The notes beneath the pieces are model-generated. The model was not told where the DNA came from, made no database searches, and saw only the letters and a list, made by a program, of their open reading frames with translations. This document shows, piece by piece, positions 45,763 to 54,252 of a stretch of 64,000 nt of DNA. The DNA lies in contig JBKQMG010000281.1 in assembly GCA_052146815.1 (NCBI GenBank), positions 1-64,000 of the forward strand, in the 5' to 3' direction. Each line of letters starts with the position of its first letter. Within the stretch, counting starts at the first letter, position 1. The DNA is from DATJZH01 sp052146815 (GTDB lineage: Bacteria > Actinomycetota > Actinomycetes > Streptosporangiales > Streptosporangiaceae). The translations under genes were made by a program, and so were the position numbers.

Positions 45763-46272
45763 ATGACGGTGACGGCGGCGCGACCGGTGGCCGCGGACCT
45801 GCTGCCGCACTTGCGCCGGGCCCGCGACCACATAGACCGGGACTTCGGGCGGCCGCTGGATCTGGAAGCGCTCGCGGCCGTGGCCGGCGTGTCGAGGTTC
45901 CATTTCGCCCGCAGCTTCGAGGCCGCCTACGGCGAGACGCCCATCCGCTACCTGACCAGGCGCCGGATCGAGCGGGCGCAGGACCTGCTGCGGCATGCCA
46001 ACCTGACCGTGACCGAGGTGTGCATCATGGTCGGGTTCGCCAGCCCGGGGTCCTTCTCATCGCGCTTCACCCAGCTGGTCGGCGAGTGCCCGAGCGCCTA
46101 CCGGGACCGGTGGGCGGCGCGTGGCGGCCCGCACGTGCCGGGCTGCTACCTGTTCATGCGCGGCGCCCTGGACCCTGGCGGCACGACGGGACTGCGGCGC
46201 ACCGGGCCGCCGCAGGCAGATGCCCCCGATCGCGCAATCTCGGAGAAGCCGGCCGCGGGCGGTACCCGGTAG
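45763..46272 (+). CDS. AraC-family transcriptional regulator, DNA-binding domain only
   Basis: A 169-residue protein consisting of the two helix-turn-helix units of AraC proteins (LEALAAVAGVSRFHFARSFEAAYGETPIRYL, then VTEVCIMVGFASPGSFSSRFTQLVGECPSAYR) plus a 55-residue tail, without an effector domain. It ends nine bases before the VOC gene, a pairing often seen in actinobacteria, so it probably controls that gene. Starts at ATG 45763. Confidence 0.88.
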   Translation: MTVTAARPVAADLLPHLRRARDHIDRDFGRPLDLEALAAVAGVSRFHFARSFEAAYGETPIRYLTRRRIERAQDLLRHANLTVTEVCIMVGFASPGSFSSRFTQLVGECPSAYRDRWAARGGPHVPGCYLFMRGALDPGGTTGLRRTGPPQADAPDRAISEKPAAGGTR

Positions 46273-46281
46273 CGTCGGGGC

Positions 46282-46710
46282 ATGATCACGAACGTTTCGC
46301 TCATCACCGTCTGCTGCCTCGATCAGGACCAGGCCCGTGACTTCTACGTCGACGTCCTGGGCTTCGCGCCGCGCACCGACATCATCATGGGCGAAGGGTT
46401 CCGCTGGCTGAGCATCAGCCATCCCAGTCAGCCCGAGCTGGAGCTCACGCTGATGGAGCCCGGTCCGCCGCTAGACGCCGAGGCCGCGGCTTTCATCCGG
46501 CGCCAGCTCGAAAGGGGCCAGATGGGCGGCCTCGGGCTGCGCGTGGACGACTGCCGCAAGACCCACGCGGAACTGACCGCCAAGGGCGTGACCTTCCTGC
46601 AGGAGCCCGCCGACCGGCCGTATGGCGTGGAGGCCGTGATGCGCGATAATTCCGGCAACTGGCTGGTCCTCGTGGAGCCAAGGGACTTCAGCCCGGCGGA
46701 CTTCGCCTGA
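46282..46710 (+). CDS. VOC/glyoxalase-family protein
   Basis: A 142-residue vicinal-oxygen-chelate protein with two beta-alpha-beta-beta-beta units: VSLITVCCLDQDQARDFYVDVLGF and GLGLRVDDCRKTHAELTAKGVTF, ending in RDNSGNWLVLVEP. The glutamate in VLVEP is a usual metal ligand; a classic histidine at the first strand is absent. Function could be detoxification or antibiotic/bleomycin-type resistance. Co-transcribed with the AraC-type gene. Confidence 0.85.
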   Translation: MITNVSLITVCCLDQDQARDFYVDVLGFAPRTDIIMGEGFRWLSISHPSQPELELTLMEPGPPLDAEAAAFIRRQLERGQMGGLGLRVDDCRKTHAELTAKGVTFLQEPADRPYGVEAVMRDNSGNWLVLVEPRDFSPADFA

Positions 46711-46739
46711 GCGGGGCGCCGTCCGGCCCGCGGACGCGC

Positions 46740-47435
46740 GCGATGGCCTGCTCGGTGACCCGAGCAGGCCGCGACCGTCCGCCCGGCGATCCGCGCCGCC
46801 GACGCGGGCCGCGTGAGCAGGGCCGCGGTGATGGTGAGCCGCGGCACCATGCTCGGCGGGTCGCTGCGGTCATGAGCCTGGCCGGGAGCGGCCAGCCCGC
46901 CGCCAGCGCGATGCTCAGCATCGGCAGGCTGACCCCGCTGGCTGCCGCGCTGGCCGGTTCCACGGTCCGCGGGTTGCACTCGATGAAGACCGGCTCGCCG
47001 CCGGTGTGGAAGTAGCCCAGCGTGAGGCCGCCGTGCCAGCGCAGCGCTTCCCCGACGGCGGCGGCCCAGTACCGGGCCCGCGGGTGATCGACGCTGAGCC
47101 CGGCCGCGGCGCTGCCGCCGATCCCCGCGCCGGTCTGCACGCTGGTGTGCGCCGCGATCAGGCGGCCGCGATCGAAGAGCGCCTGGACCTGCCCGTACTG
47201 CCCGGCCGGGGTTCCTGGGCCATCAGCGGCCAAGTCGGACCAGCGCCTGGCGGCGCTCGTGGTCACCCGAGACCAGGCTCACGCCCTGGCCGGCTGTGCT
47301 GAACGCCGCCTTCAGGAAGTACGGATACCGCAGCCCGGCCAGCGCTGTCTCGTCAGGGGCGAGGCGCTCGCGGGCCGTCAGGCTGGAGGCCTCGGACAGC
47401 AGTACCCGGACGCTGCGGGCTCGCACACTGCTCAT
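46740..47435 (-). pseudogene. ATP-grasp domain protein, truncated and frameshifted
   Basis: On the minus strand the sequence begins mid-domain (YPYFLKAAFSTAGQGVSLV, the ATP-grasp lysine region), shifts frame near 47232 to GQYGQVQALFDRGRLIAAHTSVQTG and GGLTLGYFHTGGEPVFIECNPRTVEP (the metal-binding E-x-N motif), and shifts again near 46865 to MVPRLTITAALLTR. The N-terminal domain is missing. This is a remnant of a carboxylate-amine-ligase-like enzyme of unknown substrate, converging on the intact VOC gene. Confidence 0.72.
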
Positions 47436-47508
47436 CCTCGCGCATGGCCGCCGCGGAGCCGGGCGGATCGGGGCCAGATCACCCAGGTCATCCCGCGATA
47501 ATCGTCGG

Positions 47509-48208
47509 ATGCGTAATCAGGACGACCGGCCAGAGCCGCTCGCGGCCAGACGCCGGCTTCCGCGCGGCCGGTGCTCCGGCTGGCGGCTCGGCATCTCTGC
47601 CGCCGTCGGCGTCATCGCCGCGGTCGTGACTGTCGTGGCCGGCGGCGGCGCTTACGCGCCTGCCGTGGGCTGGGATGTCACGGCGATCGTGTTCTGCGGC
47701 TGGATCTGGCGGGCCACCTGGCCGATGTCGCCGGAGGCGACCGCCGACGAGGCGACGGCGGAAGATCCCAGCCGGAGCATGAGCGACATCCTCACCCTCA
47801 GCGCCGCCGTGGCGAGTCTCGGTGCCGTCGCGATCGTGCTGGTGCGTGCCCACTCGGCGCCGGGCGCCGACCAGGGGCTGCTCGCCGGGCTCGGCCTGCT
47901 CAGCGGTCGCCGTGTCCTGGTTCACCGTGCACACGATTTTCACCTTGCGGTACGCACTGCTCTATTACGCCGATCCGGTGGGCGGGGTCAGTTTCAATCA
48001 GCCGGAGCGGCCCTGCTACCGCGACTTCGCCTATCTCGCGCTCACGCTCGGCATGACCTTCCAGGTCTCCGACACGAATCTGGAGAGCACGGCGGTGCGG
48101 GCGACCGCGCTGCGCCACGCCCTGCTCTCCTACCTGCTCGGGTCGATCATCCTGGCCGCGGCCATCAATCTCGTCGCCGGCATCGGCAGCAGCGCTGGCG
48201 TCGGCTGA
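47509..48208 (+). pseudogene. DUF1345 membrane protein with one frameshift
   Basis: The first 130 codons encode helices of the DUF1345 family (AVGVIAAVVTVVAGGGAY, ILTLSAAVASLGAVAIVLV). Near 47905 the frame breaks. The family continues in another frame with FTVHTIFTLRYALLYY, RDFAYLALTLGMTFQVSDTNLES and ALLSYLLGSIILAAAINLVAGI to 48208. A single one- or two-base change separates this from an intact gene, so a sequencing error is a real alternative. Confidence 0.75.
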
Positions 48209-48277
48209 CCGGGCGGTCAGCGCGCCAGGCTGACCACGTGCGCCGGCCCGGAACAACCGGTAACGACCGTTGCGGAC

Positions 48278-48313
48278 CTGTAGGTCACATTGGCCGATAT
48301 GACTGTGGGTCAC
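48278..48313. promoter_or_regulatory. paired direct repeat upstream of the polysaccharide operon
   Basis: CTGTAGGTCAC (48278-48288) and CTGTGGGTCAC (48303-48313) differ at one base and are 25 bases apart start to start. This fits a tandem operator. The region 48209-48474 also ends in GGGTATGTACCC (48461-48472), a small hairpin that overlaps the ribosome-binding site AGGAGGG. Confidence 0.4.
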
Positions 48314-48474
48314 TGATTGATTTCAATGTCGCGGTAATCCAGACGACAGCGTCGGATGTCTAGATACTGGTACCCGTAACTGCGCGTCTCCGTACAAGAG
48401 CGTGCAGTGAGCAATCATGGCTCGGCACCCTGGGGGGGTCTGAGCGCGAGTGCGCTAGGAGGGTATGTACCCCT

Positions 48475-50223
48475 ATGCCAGTGCGAGACCGCGGTGGAAT
48501 TGCTGAGACCACCGAAGCTCTTGTCACTTTCTCGCCGGCGGCTGCTGCAGCCGAGGCTGTCGTCGAGGAGGCAGCCCGGACGGCGGCTGCCGCCGCCGCT
48601 GAGCAACAAGCCGCCGGATTACGGGCGCTGCTGGCTTTAGCGCGCCCGGCAGAGCCGACGCCGGCGTATCTGGGAGCCGCGCGCCGCGCGCCAGTGCCGT
48701 GGCGATCGCGGTTGCGCATCCCGCTGCCGCTGCTAGCCGTGCTGACCGTTCAAGCGGTCCTGGCGGGTAATCTCATTCACGCCAACACCGCGTTCCAGGA
48801 CGAGGCCCTGTATCTGTGGGCCGGACACTTGGAACTGGCACATCTGCTCGAAGGTGCGCCAATTCCCCCGTTTCCCACCTTCTTTTCCGGGGCTCCGGTC
48901 GTCTACCCCCCGATCGCCGCGCTGGCCGACAGTATCGGCGGCCTATCCGGTGCGCGGATTCTGTCGCTGTGCTTCATGCTCGGCGCCACTTGCCTGTTGT
49001 GGGGCACGACCTCGCGGCTCTACGGCAGGCGTGCAGCGTTCTTCGCGGCGGGCGTGTGGTCAGTCCTCGGCCCGACGCTGCACCTCAGCGCCTTCGCCAC
49101 CTTCGATGCGATGTCGCTGTTTCTGGTGGCGCTCGCAGCATGGCTCGCCACCGGCGCCCGCACCCGGGAGGACTCGACAGGCTGGATACTTGGCGCGACT
49201 GCGGCCCTGGCACTCGCGAACGCCGCGAAATACGCGTCCGCGATCTTTGATCCTGCTGTTCTCGGCATGGCATGCTTCTGCGCGTTCCCGCGGCCAGGCG
49301 GCAAGGTAGCGATTCGTCGCGCTGCCCTGATGGTGACGTGCCTGACCGGGGTTCTCGCAGTGCTGGTCAAGCTGGCCGGGCTGTACTACGCGGTCGGCAT
49401 CCGCGAGACGACGCTGACCCGGCTCGAAGGCAGCAACACCATCGGGCAGGTGCTCGGAGAATCCTGGGGATGGGTCGGCATCGCCCTTGTCCTCGCATTC
49501 ACCGGTGCGGCGCTGGGGATGGCGAGGGAAAGCAGCTGGGGCCAGAAGCTGCTGCTCGTAATGCTGGCCGGGACAGGGCTGCTCGCACCGATTCAGCAGG
49601 CGCACATCCACACCACCACCTCGCTGGATAAGCACGTCGATTTCGGTGCCTGGTTCGCCATGATTGCCGGCGGCTACGCGGTCGACCGCCTGCTCAAGTT
49701 CATTCGGCCACATGCCGTACGTGCCGCAGCCGCGGCCGGGTGCGTGATCGCGCTCATCGTCCCGGCCGCTATCGGGCTCAGTCAGGCCAAGGTGCTGTTT
49801 GACTGGCCTGATACGTCGAAGTTCCTCACCGACCTGGCTCCCTATGTTGACAACACCAGCGGGCACATCCTGGTGGAGACCCCGTCGATTCCTGAGTACT
49901 ACCTGCCGGCCGGATCGCAATGGTGGCGTTGGTCAAGCACCTGGAACATCCGCGAGCCGGACCGCAAGTCTGTCGGCTCGCAGGGCGTCGGCCGGCCTGG
50001 CTCCTGGGGCATTTATCAGCACTATATTGCTGAGCATTATTTCTCGGTAATTGCATTGAATGATAACGCGACTCGAGAACTTGATGAGCAGATAGCAGCC
50101 GAACTCGCCAGTATGCCGAAGGTTTATCGTCTGGCGGACCAATTCGAGTACGGCAATATAGGTGTCTACCGAATCTGGGTGCTCAGGCATCAGGCGCACG
50201 CCACCCGGGCAGTCACGAGGTGA
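48475..50223 (+). CDS. GT-C-type membrane glycosyltransferase
   Basis: A 582-residue polytopic protein of the ArnT/PMT-like GT-C fold. After an Ala-rich cytosolic N-terminus it has about ten helices. The acidic motif of the first outer loop is present (NTAFQDEALYLWAGH), as in polyprenyl-phosphate-sugar-using enzymes. It ends in a 150-residue outer domain. The 3' part (about 50000-50200) is clearly lower in GC than its surroundings, which hints at transfer. ATG 48475 has AGGAGGG upstream. It overlaps the next gene by four bases and so belongs to the three-gene polysaccharide operon. Confidence 0.82.
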   Translation: MPVRDRGGIAETTEALVTFSPAAAAAEAVVEEAARTAAAAAAEQQAAGLRALLALARPAEPTPAYLGAARRAPVPWRSRLRIPLPLLAVLTVQAVLAGNLIHANTAFQDEALYLWAGHLELAHLLEGAPIPPFPTFFSGAPVVYPPIAALADSIGGLSGARILSLCFMLGATCLLWGTTSRLYGRRAAFFAAGVWSVLGPTLHLSAFATFDAMSLFLVALAAWLATGARTREDSTGWILGATAALALANAAKYASAIFDPAVLGMACFCAFPRPGGKVAIRRAALMVTCLTGVLAVLVKLAGLYYAVGIRETTLTRLEGSNTIGQVLGESWGWVGIALVLAFTGAALGMARESSWGQKLLLVMLAGTGLLAPIQQAHIHTTTSLDKHVDFGAWFAMIAGGYAVDRLLKFIRPHAVRAAAAAGCVIALIVPAAIGLSQAKVLFDWPDTSKFLTDLAPYVDNTSGHILVETPSIPEYYLPAGSQWWRWSSTWNIREPDRKSVGSQGVGRPGSWGIYQHYIAEHYFSVIALNDNATRELDEQIAAELASMPKVYRLADQFEYGNIGVYRIWVLRHQAHATRAVTR

Positions 50224-51803
50224 GTGGCCGGCACCGCCAGGTGGCTACAGCGGCACGGCCGCCGGCTGCTCATGTCGCTCAGCAGCCCCTGCCCGGGTCT
50301 GAGATCGTCACTCAGCTGCCGCCCGGGGCTGACGAGAAGTACTCTTATCTTTCCCGCTCGCTGCCCTACCTGACCGTAGCCGTGACCGTCGCGTTCCTGG
50401 CGGCGTTCACCAGCCAGATCTTGTTCGAGATCAACAGCGGGATCTGGGAATTCGCCATCTTCACCTTCGTCGGCACGCTCGCCTTCGCGATGTCCATGCC
50501 GCTGGGGTTTACCGGCCGCGGCTTCGACATCGATCGCCATCAGCGTCTGGTGCGCGCCTGGAGGCCTCGCCGCTATCCGTCCGTGGACATCTTCCTGCCT
50601 ATCTGCGGCGAGCCGATAGAGATGCTGCGAAACGCGTGGACGGCGGTCGCCGCGCTCGGGGCGGCATATCCCGGCCGGGCACTGACCTACGTGCTGGATG
50701 ACGGCGCAGACCCGCAGGCGCGCGACCTCGCGATCAGCCTCGCCCTCAGGTACGTCGTCCGGCCCAACCGCGGCGAGCACATGAAATCCGGCAACCTGCG
50801 GTACGCGTTTGCGCACACCAGTGGCGAATTCTTGGTGGTGTTCGACGCGGACTTCGCGCCCCGCCCGGACTTCCTGGCAGAGACACTGCCTTACTTCGAT
50901 GACAGCGACATCGCCATCGTCCAGACACCCCAGTACTTCCGCACCGACCCGCGCCAGACCTGGGTGGAGCACGCGGCAGGCGCTGTGCAGGAACTGTTCT
51001 ACCGGGCCATCCAGGTCGGCCGCGATCGCCTGGGAGCGTCAATATGCGTCGGCACCTGCGCGGTCTACCGGCGGCGGCCGCTCATCCCGCAAGGGGGCAC
51101 GACGCTCATTGCCTACGCCGAGGACGTGCACACCGGTCTTGATGTGCGCCGGGCAGGGTGGAAGCTGATCTACGTGCCGATAGTGCTCGCCACCGGCATG
51201 TGCCCGACCGGCCTGAACGCGTTCTTCCGGCAGCAGTACCGCTGGTGCACCGGGTCGACTAGCACCATGCTGACGTCCAGGCTGTGGTCAGTCCCCATGT
51301 CGGTCCCGGCCCGCCTGACGTACGTATCCGGCTTCTGCTATTACCTGTTCACCGGCATGTCAGTGTTCGCGATCCCGCTGATCCCGATCACCCTCCTGCT
51401 GTTCCGGCCCTACAGCATTACGCCGCTCAACTCGGGACTGATCGTCGTGTCGATGCTGACTAGCATGACCGTCCTGCCGCTGTGGCACCGGTGCGGCTAT
51501 GACCTCCGGGCCACGCTCCCGCTCTCCCTGGTGCGGGCCTGGGCACATGCGCTGGCGATCTGGGACTATCTGCGCGGCCGGACGATGAGCTGGCAGCCGA
51601 CCGGCGCTGGCGTAAGCCCGGTCCGGCGGTTCTGGTGGGGCATGCGAATGTGGAGCCTCACTTCTGTCGCGGCGTGGCTCACGCTGGCCGGCTGGCGGAT
51701 GACGATCCTGCCGCCGTCCCGCCTGACCGTTGTCACCATCTGCGGCCTGATCAACGCCGCGGTGGTGCTGCGAGTGCTCTTTCCAGGGAGGAATGCCCAG
51801 TGA
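50220..51803 (+). CDS. cellulose-synthase-like processive GT2 glycosyltransferase
   Basis: A 527-residue membrane glycosyltransferase. Two helices precede a cytosolic GT2 domain with the catalytic series: VLDDGAD, VFDADFAPRPD, AEDVHTG and the QQYRW motif, typical of processive beta-glycan synthases such as cellulose or mannan synthases. Four or five helices follow. There is no PilZ domain, so direct c-di-GMP control is not expected. Start GTG in the stop of the GT-C gene; its own stop overlaps the GH26 gene. It should polymerise and extrude a glycan. Confidence 0.88.
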   Translation: MSGRHRQVATAARPPAAHVAQQPLPGSEIVTQLPPGADEKYSYLSRSLPYLTVAVTVAFLAAFTSQILFEINSGIWEFAIFTFVGTLAFAMSMPLGFTGRGFDIDRHQRLVRAWRPRRYPSVDIFLPICGEPIEMLRNAWTAVAALGAAYPGRALTYVLDDGADPQARDLAISLALRYVVRPNRGEHMKSGNLRYAFAHTSGEFLVVFDADFAPRPDFLAETLPYFDDSDIAIVQTPQYFRTDPRQTWVEHAAGAVQELFYRAIQVGRDRLGASICVGTCAVYRRRPLIPQGGTTLIAYAEDVHTGLDVRRAGWKLIYVPIVLATGMCPTGLNAFFRQQYRWCTGSTSTMLTSRLWSVPMSVPARLTYVSGFCYYLFTGMSVFAIPLIPITLLLFRPYSITPLNSGLIVVSMLTSMTVLPLWHRCGYDLRATLPLSLVRAWAHALAIWDYLRGRTMSWQPTGAGVSPVRRFWWGMRMWSLTSVAAWLTLAGWRMTILPPSRLTVVTICGLINAAVVLRVLFPGRNAQ

Positions 51804-53137
51804 CCATGCCCCCGCCTGGGGTCCCCCCCACAGGAACCCAGCCGTCTCGCGGGCCGCGGCACAGCCGCGAGCCAGAGCCCACCCGTCTAGTGACCCGGAT
51901 CGTTCCGACCGGTGATCTGCCTGCGGGCGTCGGTGCACTCGCATCGGCTGATGGCACCACCGTCTACGTCAGCACCTCGCTCAGTAAATCGGCGCGCCGC
52001 GCCGCGCTGCGCGAGGTCATGCGTGCTACGCACCGGTTCCCCGGACTGGTGCTCATCCCGGCTCTGGTCAGCGCCCGCATCCGCCGGTTCCTCGAGTCCG
52101 TGAGCGAGTCGGCGTCGACCTTGCTGGAGCATGCGGTGAACCTGGCTTCGGCCAGCCCGATGGTTACTACTGCCGTCAGCGCCGTAGCGGTCGCAGTCAT
52201 CGCCGGCGGTACCGCCGGGGTCGTCGTCGCTACTTCGCCGCCGGGGGGCGCCGGGGCGGCGGCCGCGGGCAAGAAGGAGCCGTGGCCGGTTCCCACCACG
52301 GCGCCAAAGAGACGCGTCATCATCAAGCTTCCTGCTTACCCTGACTCCTACCTGGGTGCCTACGCGCCGGGGGTGCCCAATAGCTACGGATCGATCGATT
52401 CGTTCGGCCAGGCCACTGGCGTCCAGCCGAATCTTGCGCTCTACTACAGCGGCTGGGGCGAGCCGTTCAATGCGTCTTTCGGCGTAGCGGCGGCCGACAA
52501 TGGCGCGACGCCGCTCATTCAGATCGATCCCAGAAATATCAGCCTCTGGGCCATTGCCGCCGGCAAGTATGACCATTTCCTGGACTTGTATGCTGATGCC
52601 GTGGCTGAATACGGCCTGCGGACCGGACAGGCCGTTGTCATCGGTTTCGGTCACGAGATGAACGCAGGCTGGTACCCGTGGGGGGCCGGCAGTCAGCCGC
52701 CGGGGAACTTCGTCGCGGCATGGAGGCACATCGTAGATGTCTTCCATTCCCAGAACGCCTATAACGTGACCTGGCTGTGGACGATCAATCAGGTTAACGC
52801 GACCTCTATCGCGTCATACTGGCCAGGCCCCGGTTATGTCACCTGGGTAGGAATCGACGCCTACTTCCGGCAGTCAACCGACGTGTTCAGCGGCGTATTC
52901 GGCTCTAGCCTCGCCGCGGTCCGGCAGCTCACCGCCGACCCCATTTTGCTCTCGGAGACGGCTGCGCCCGTCGGATCCATGCAGGCAAGCCAGATCGGCA
53001 GCCTGTTTAAGGGAATTTTTGACCGACAAATCCTCGGTTTCGTCTGGTTCGACGCCGACCAAAGGGAGAACTGGCAGCTTCTGCCCGATACGCCTGCTGC
53101 GGCGGCGTTCCGTAAGGCAGCCAGGGGCTACCAGTAA
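51800..53137 (+). CDS. membrane-anchored GH26-like beta-mannanase/glucanase
   Basis: A 445-residue protein. An N-terminal cytosolic part of about 110 residues is followed by one membrane helix (VTTAVSAVAVAVIAGGTAGVVV) and an outer catalytic domain of the GH26 type: acid/base glutamate in GFGHEMNAGWYPWG, NVTWLWTINQVN, and nucleophile glutamate in PILLSETAAPVG. By analogy with BcsZ in cellulose systems it may trim the polymer made by the GT2 protein. The start GTG overlaps the GT2 stop. The exact linkage cut (beta-1,4-mannan or mixed glucan) is not decidable here. Confidence 0.85.
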   Translation: MTMPPPGVPPTGTQPSRGPRHSREPEPTRLVTRIVPTGDLPAGVGALASADGTTVYVSTSLSKSARRAALREVMRATHRFPGLVLIPALVSARIRRFLESVSESASTLLEHAVNLASASPMVTTAVSAVAVAVIAGGTAGVVVATSPPGGAGAAAAGKKEPWPVPTTAPKRRVIIKLPAYPDSYLGAYAPGVPNSYGSIDSFGQATGVQPNLALYYSGWGEPFNASFGVAAADNGATPLIQIDPRNISLWAIAAGKYDHFLDLYADAVAEYGLRTGQAVVIGFGHEMNAGWYPWGAGSQPPGNFVAAWRHIVDVFHSQNAYNVTWLWTINQVNATSIASYWPGPGYVTWVGIDAYFRQSTDVFSGVFGSSLAAVRQLTADPILLSETAAPVGSMQASQIGSLFKGIFDRQILGFVWFDADQRENWQLLPDTPAAAAFRKAARGYQ

Positions 53138-53296
53138 TCCCGTGCCTGCAGGCTGGCCCCGGTCTCAGCAGGCTGTGCCAGCCGCACCTGGCTGTCCAAA
53201 GGCGAGACAGGCGGGCGGCCGGAGCCAGGTTACCGTGGGCGCACGCCTGCTGGGGTGCTCGCCGGGCAGGCGGCCCGATCCGAGGAGGAGTTCGAG

Positions 53297-54201
53297 ATGA
53301 CCCGACGTGACATCGAATTCAGTGCCGAGGGCGTCACCCTGCGCGGCTGGTTCTGCCCGGCTGAAGGCGCGGCGGTTGCCGATCCGGCGGTAGTCATGGC
53401 GCACGGCTTCTCGGCGGGCGGTCAAGGAGATGTACCTGGACAAGTTCGCCGAGGTCTTCAGCGCGGCCGGGCTGAACGCGCTGGTCTTCGACAATCGCAA
53501 TTTCGGCGCCAGCGACGGCGAGCCCCGGCAGGAGATCGACCCGTGGGCGCAGGTGCGTGACTACCGGCACGCCATCACCTACGCCATTACCCTGCCGGAG
53601 GTCGACGCCGGGCGGATCGGCATCGGGGGGAGCAGTTACTCCGGCGGCCACGTCCTGGTGGTGGCGGCGATCGACCGGCGGGTGAAGGCCGTGGTGAGCC
53701 AGGTCCCCCTGGTCAGCGGGCACGATAACCTGCGCGCTCTGGTCCGCGCTGATTTCATCGCCGGGTTCCGGGAGATGTTCGACGCCGACCGGGTCGCCCG
53801 ATTCGAGGGGAAGGCGCCCGCGATGGTGCCGGTCGTTGCCGAAGACCCGCTGGGCGCATCGGCGCTGCCGACGGCTGACTCCTGGCAGTGGTTCACCGAG
53901 ACCGGCAATACCCGCGCGCCGTCCTGGCGCAACGAGGTGACGCTGCGCAGCGTCGAGATGTTCAACTGAGTACGAGCCGATCACCTACCTGCCGTATATC
54001 AGCCCTGTTCCGCTCCTGCTGCTGGTGGCGGCCGGAGATCATCTGGTGCCGTCTGAGCTGGCGATCGCCGCTTATGGCCGGGCGCACGAGCCCAAGAAGC
54101 TGGTGATCATGCCGGGCGGCCATTTCGATGCCCACGTCAAGGGCCTCGACGAGGCCAGCATCCCGGCGCGTGCCTGGCTCGCGCGGCATCTGGCCCCGTG
54201 A
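53297..54201 (+). pseudogene. alpha/beta hydrolase (dienelactone-hydrolase-like) with two frameshifts
   Basis: The N-terminus (RGWFCPAEG, VVMAHGFSA) starts at ATG 53297. The frame breaks near 53423, and KEMYLDKFAEVFSAAGLNALVFDNRNFG continues in another, with the nucleophile elbow GIGGSSYSGG. A second break near 53968 leads to EPITYLPYISPVPLLLLVAAGDHLVP and the catalytic histidine in MPGGHFDAHVKG. All catalytic elements survive, so this is a recent loss or two indel errors. Confidence 0.8.
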
Positions 54202-54252
54202 CCTGGAGGCAGCCGGGCTGACCGCAGGACAGGCGAACCTGTCTCCGGCCCG

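Noticed and set aside
48209..48474. c-di-GMP or c-di-AMP riboswitch before the polysaccharide operon
   Set aside because: The consensus blocks of either class were not found.
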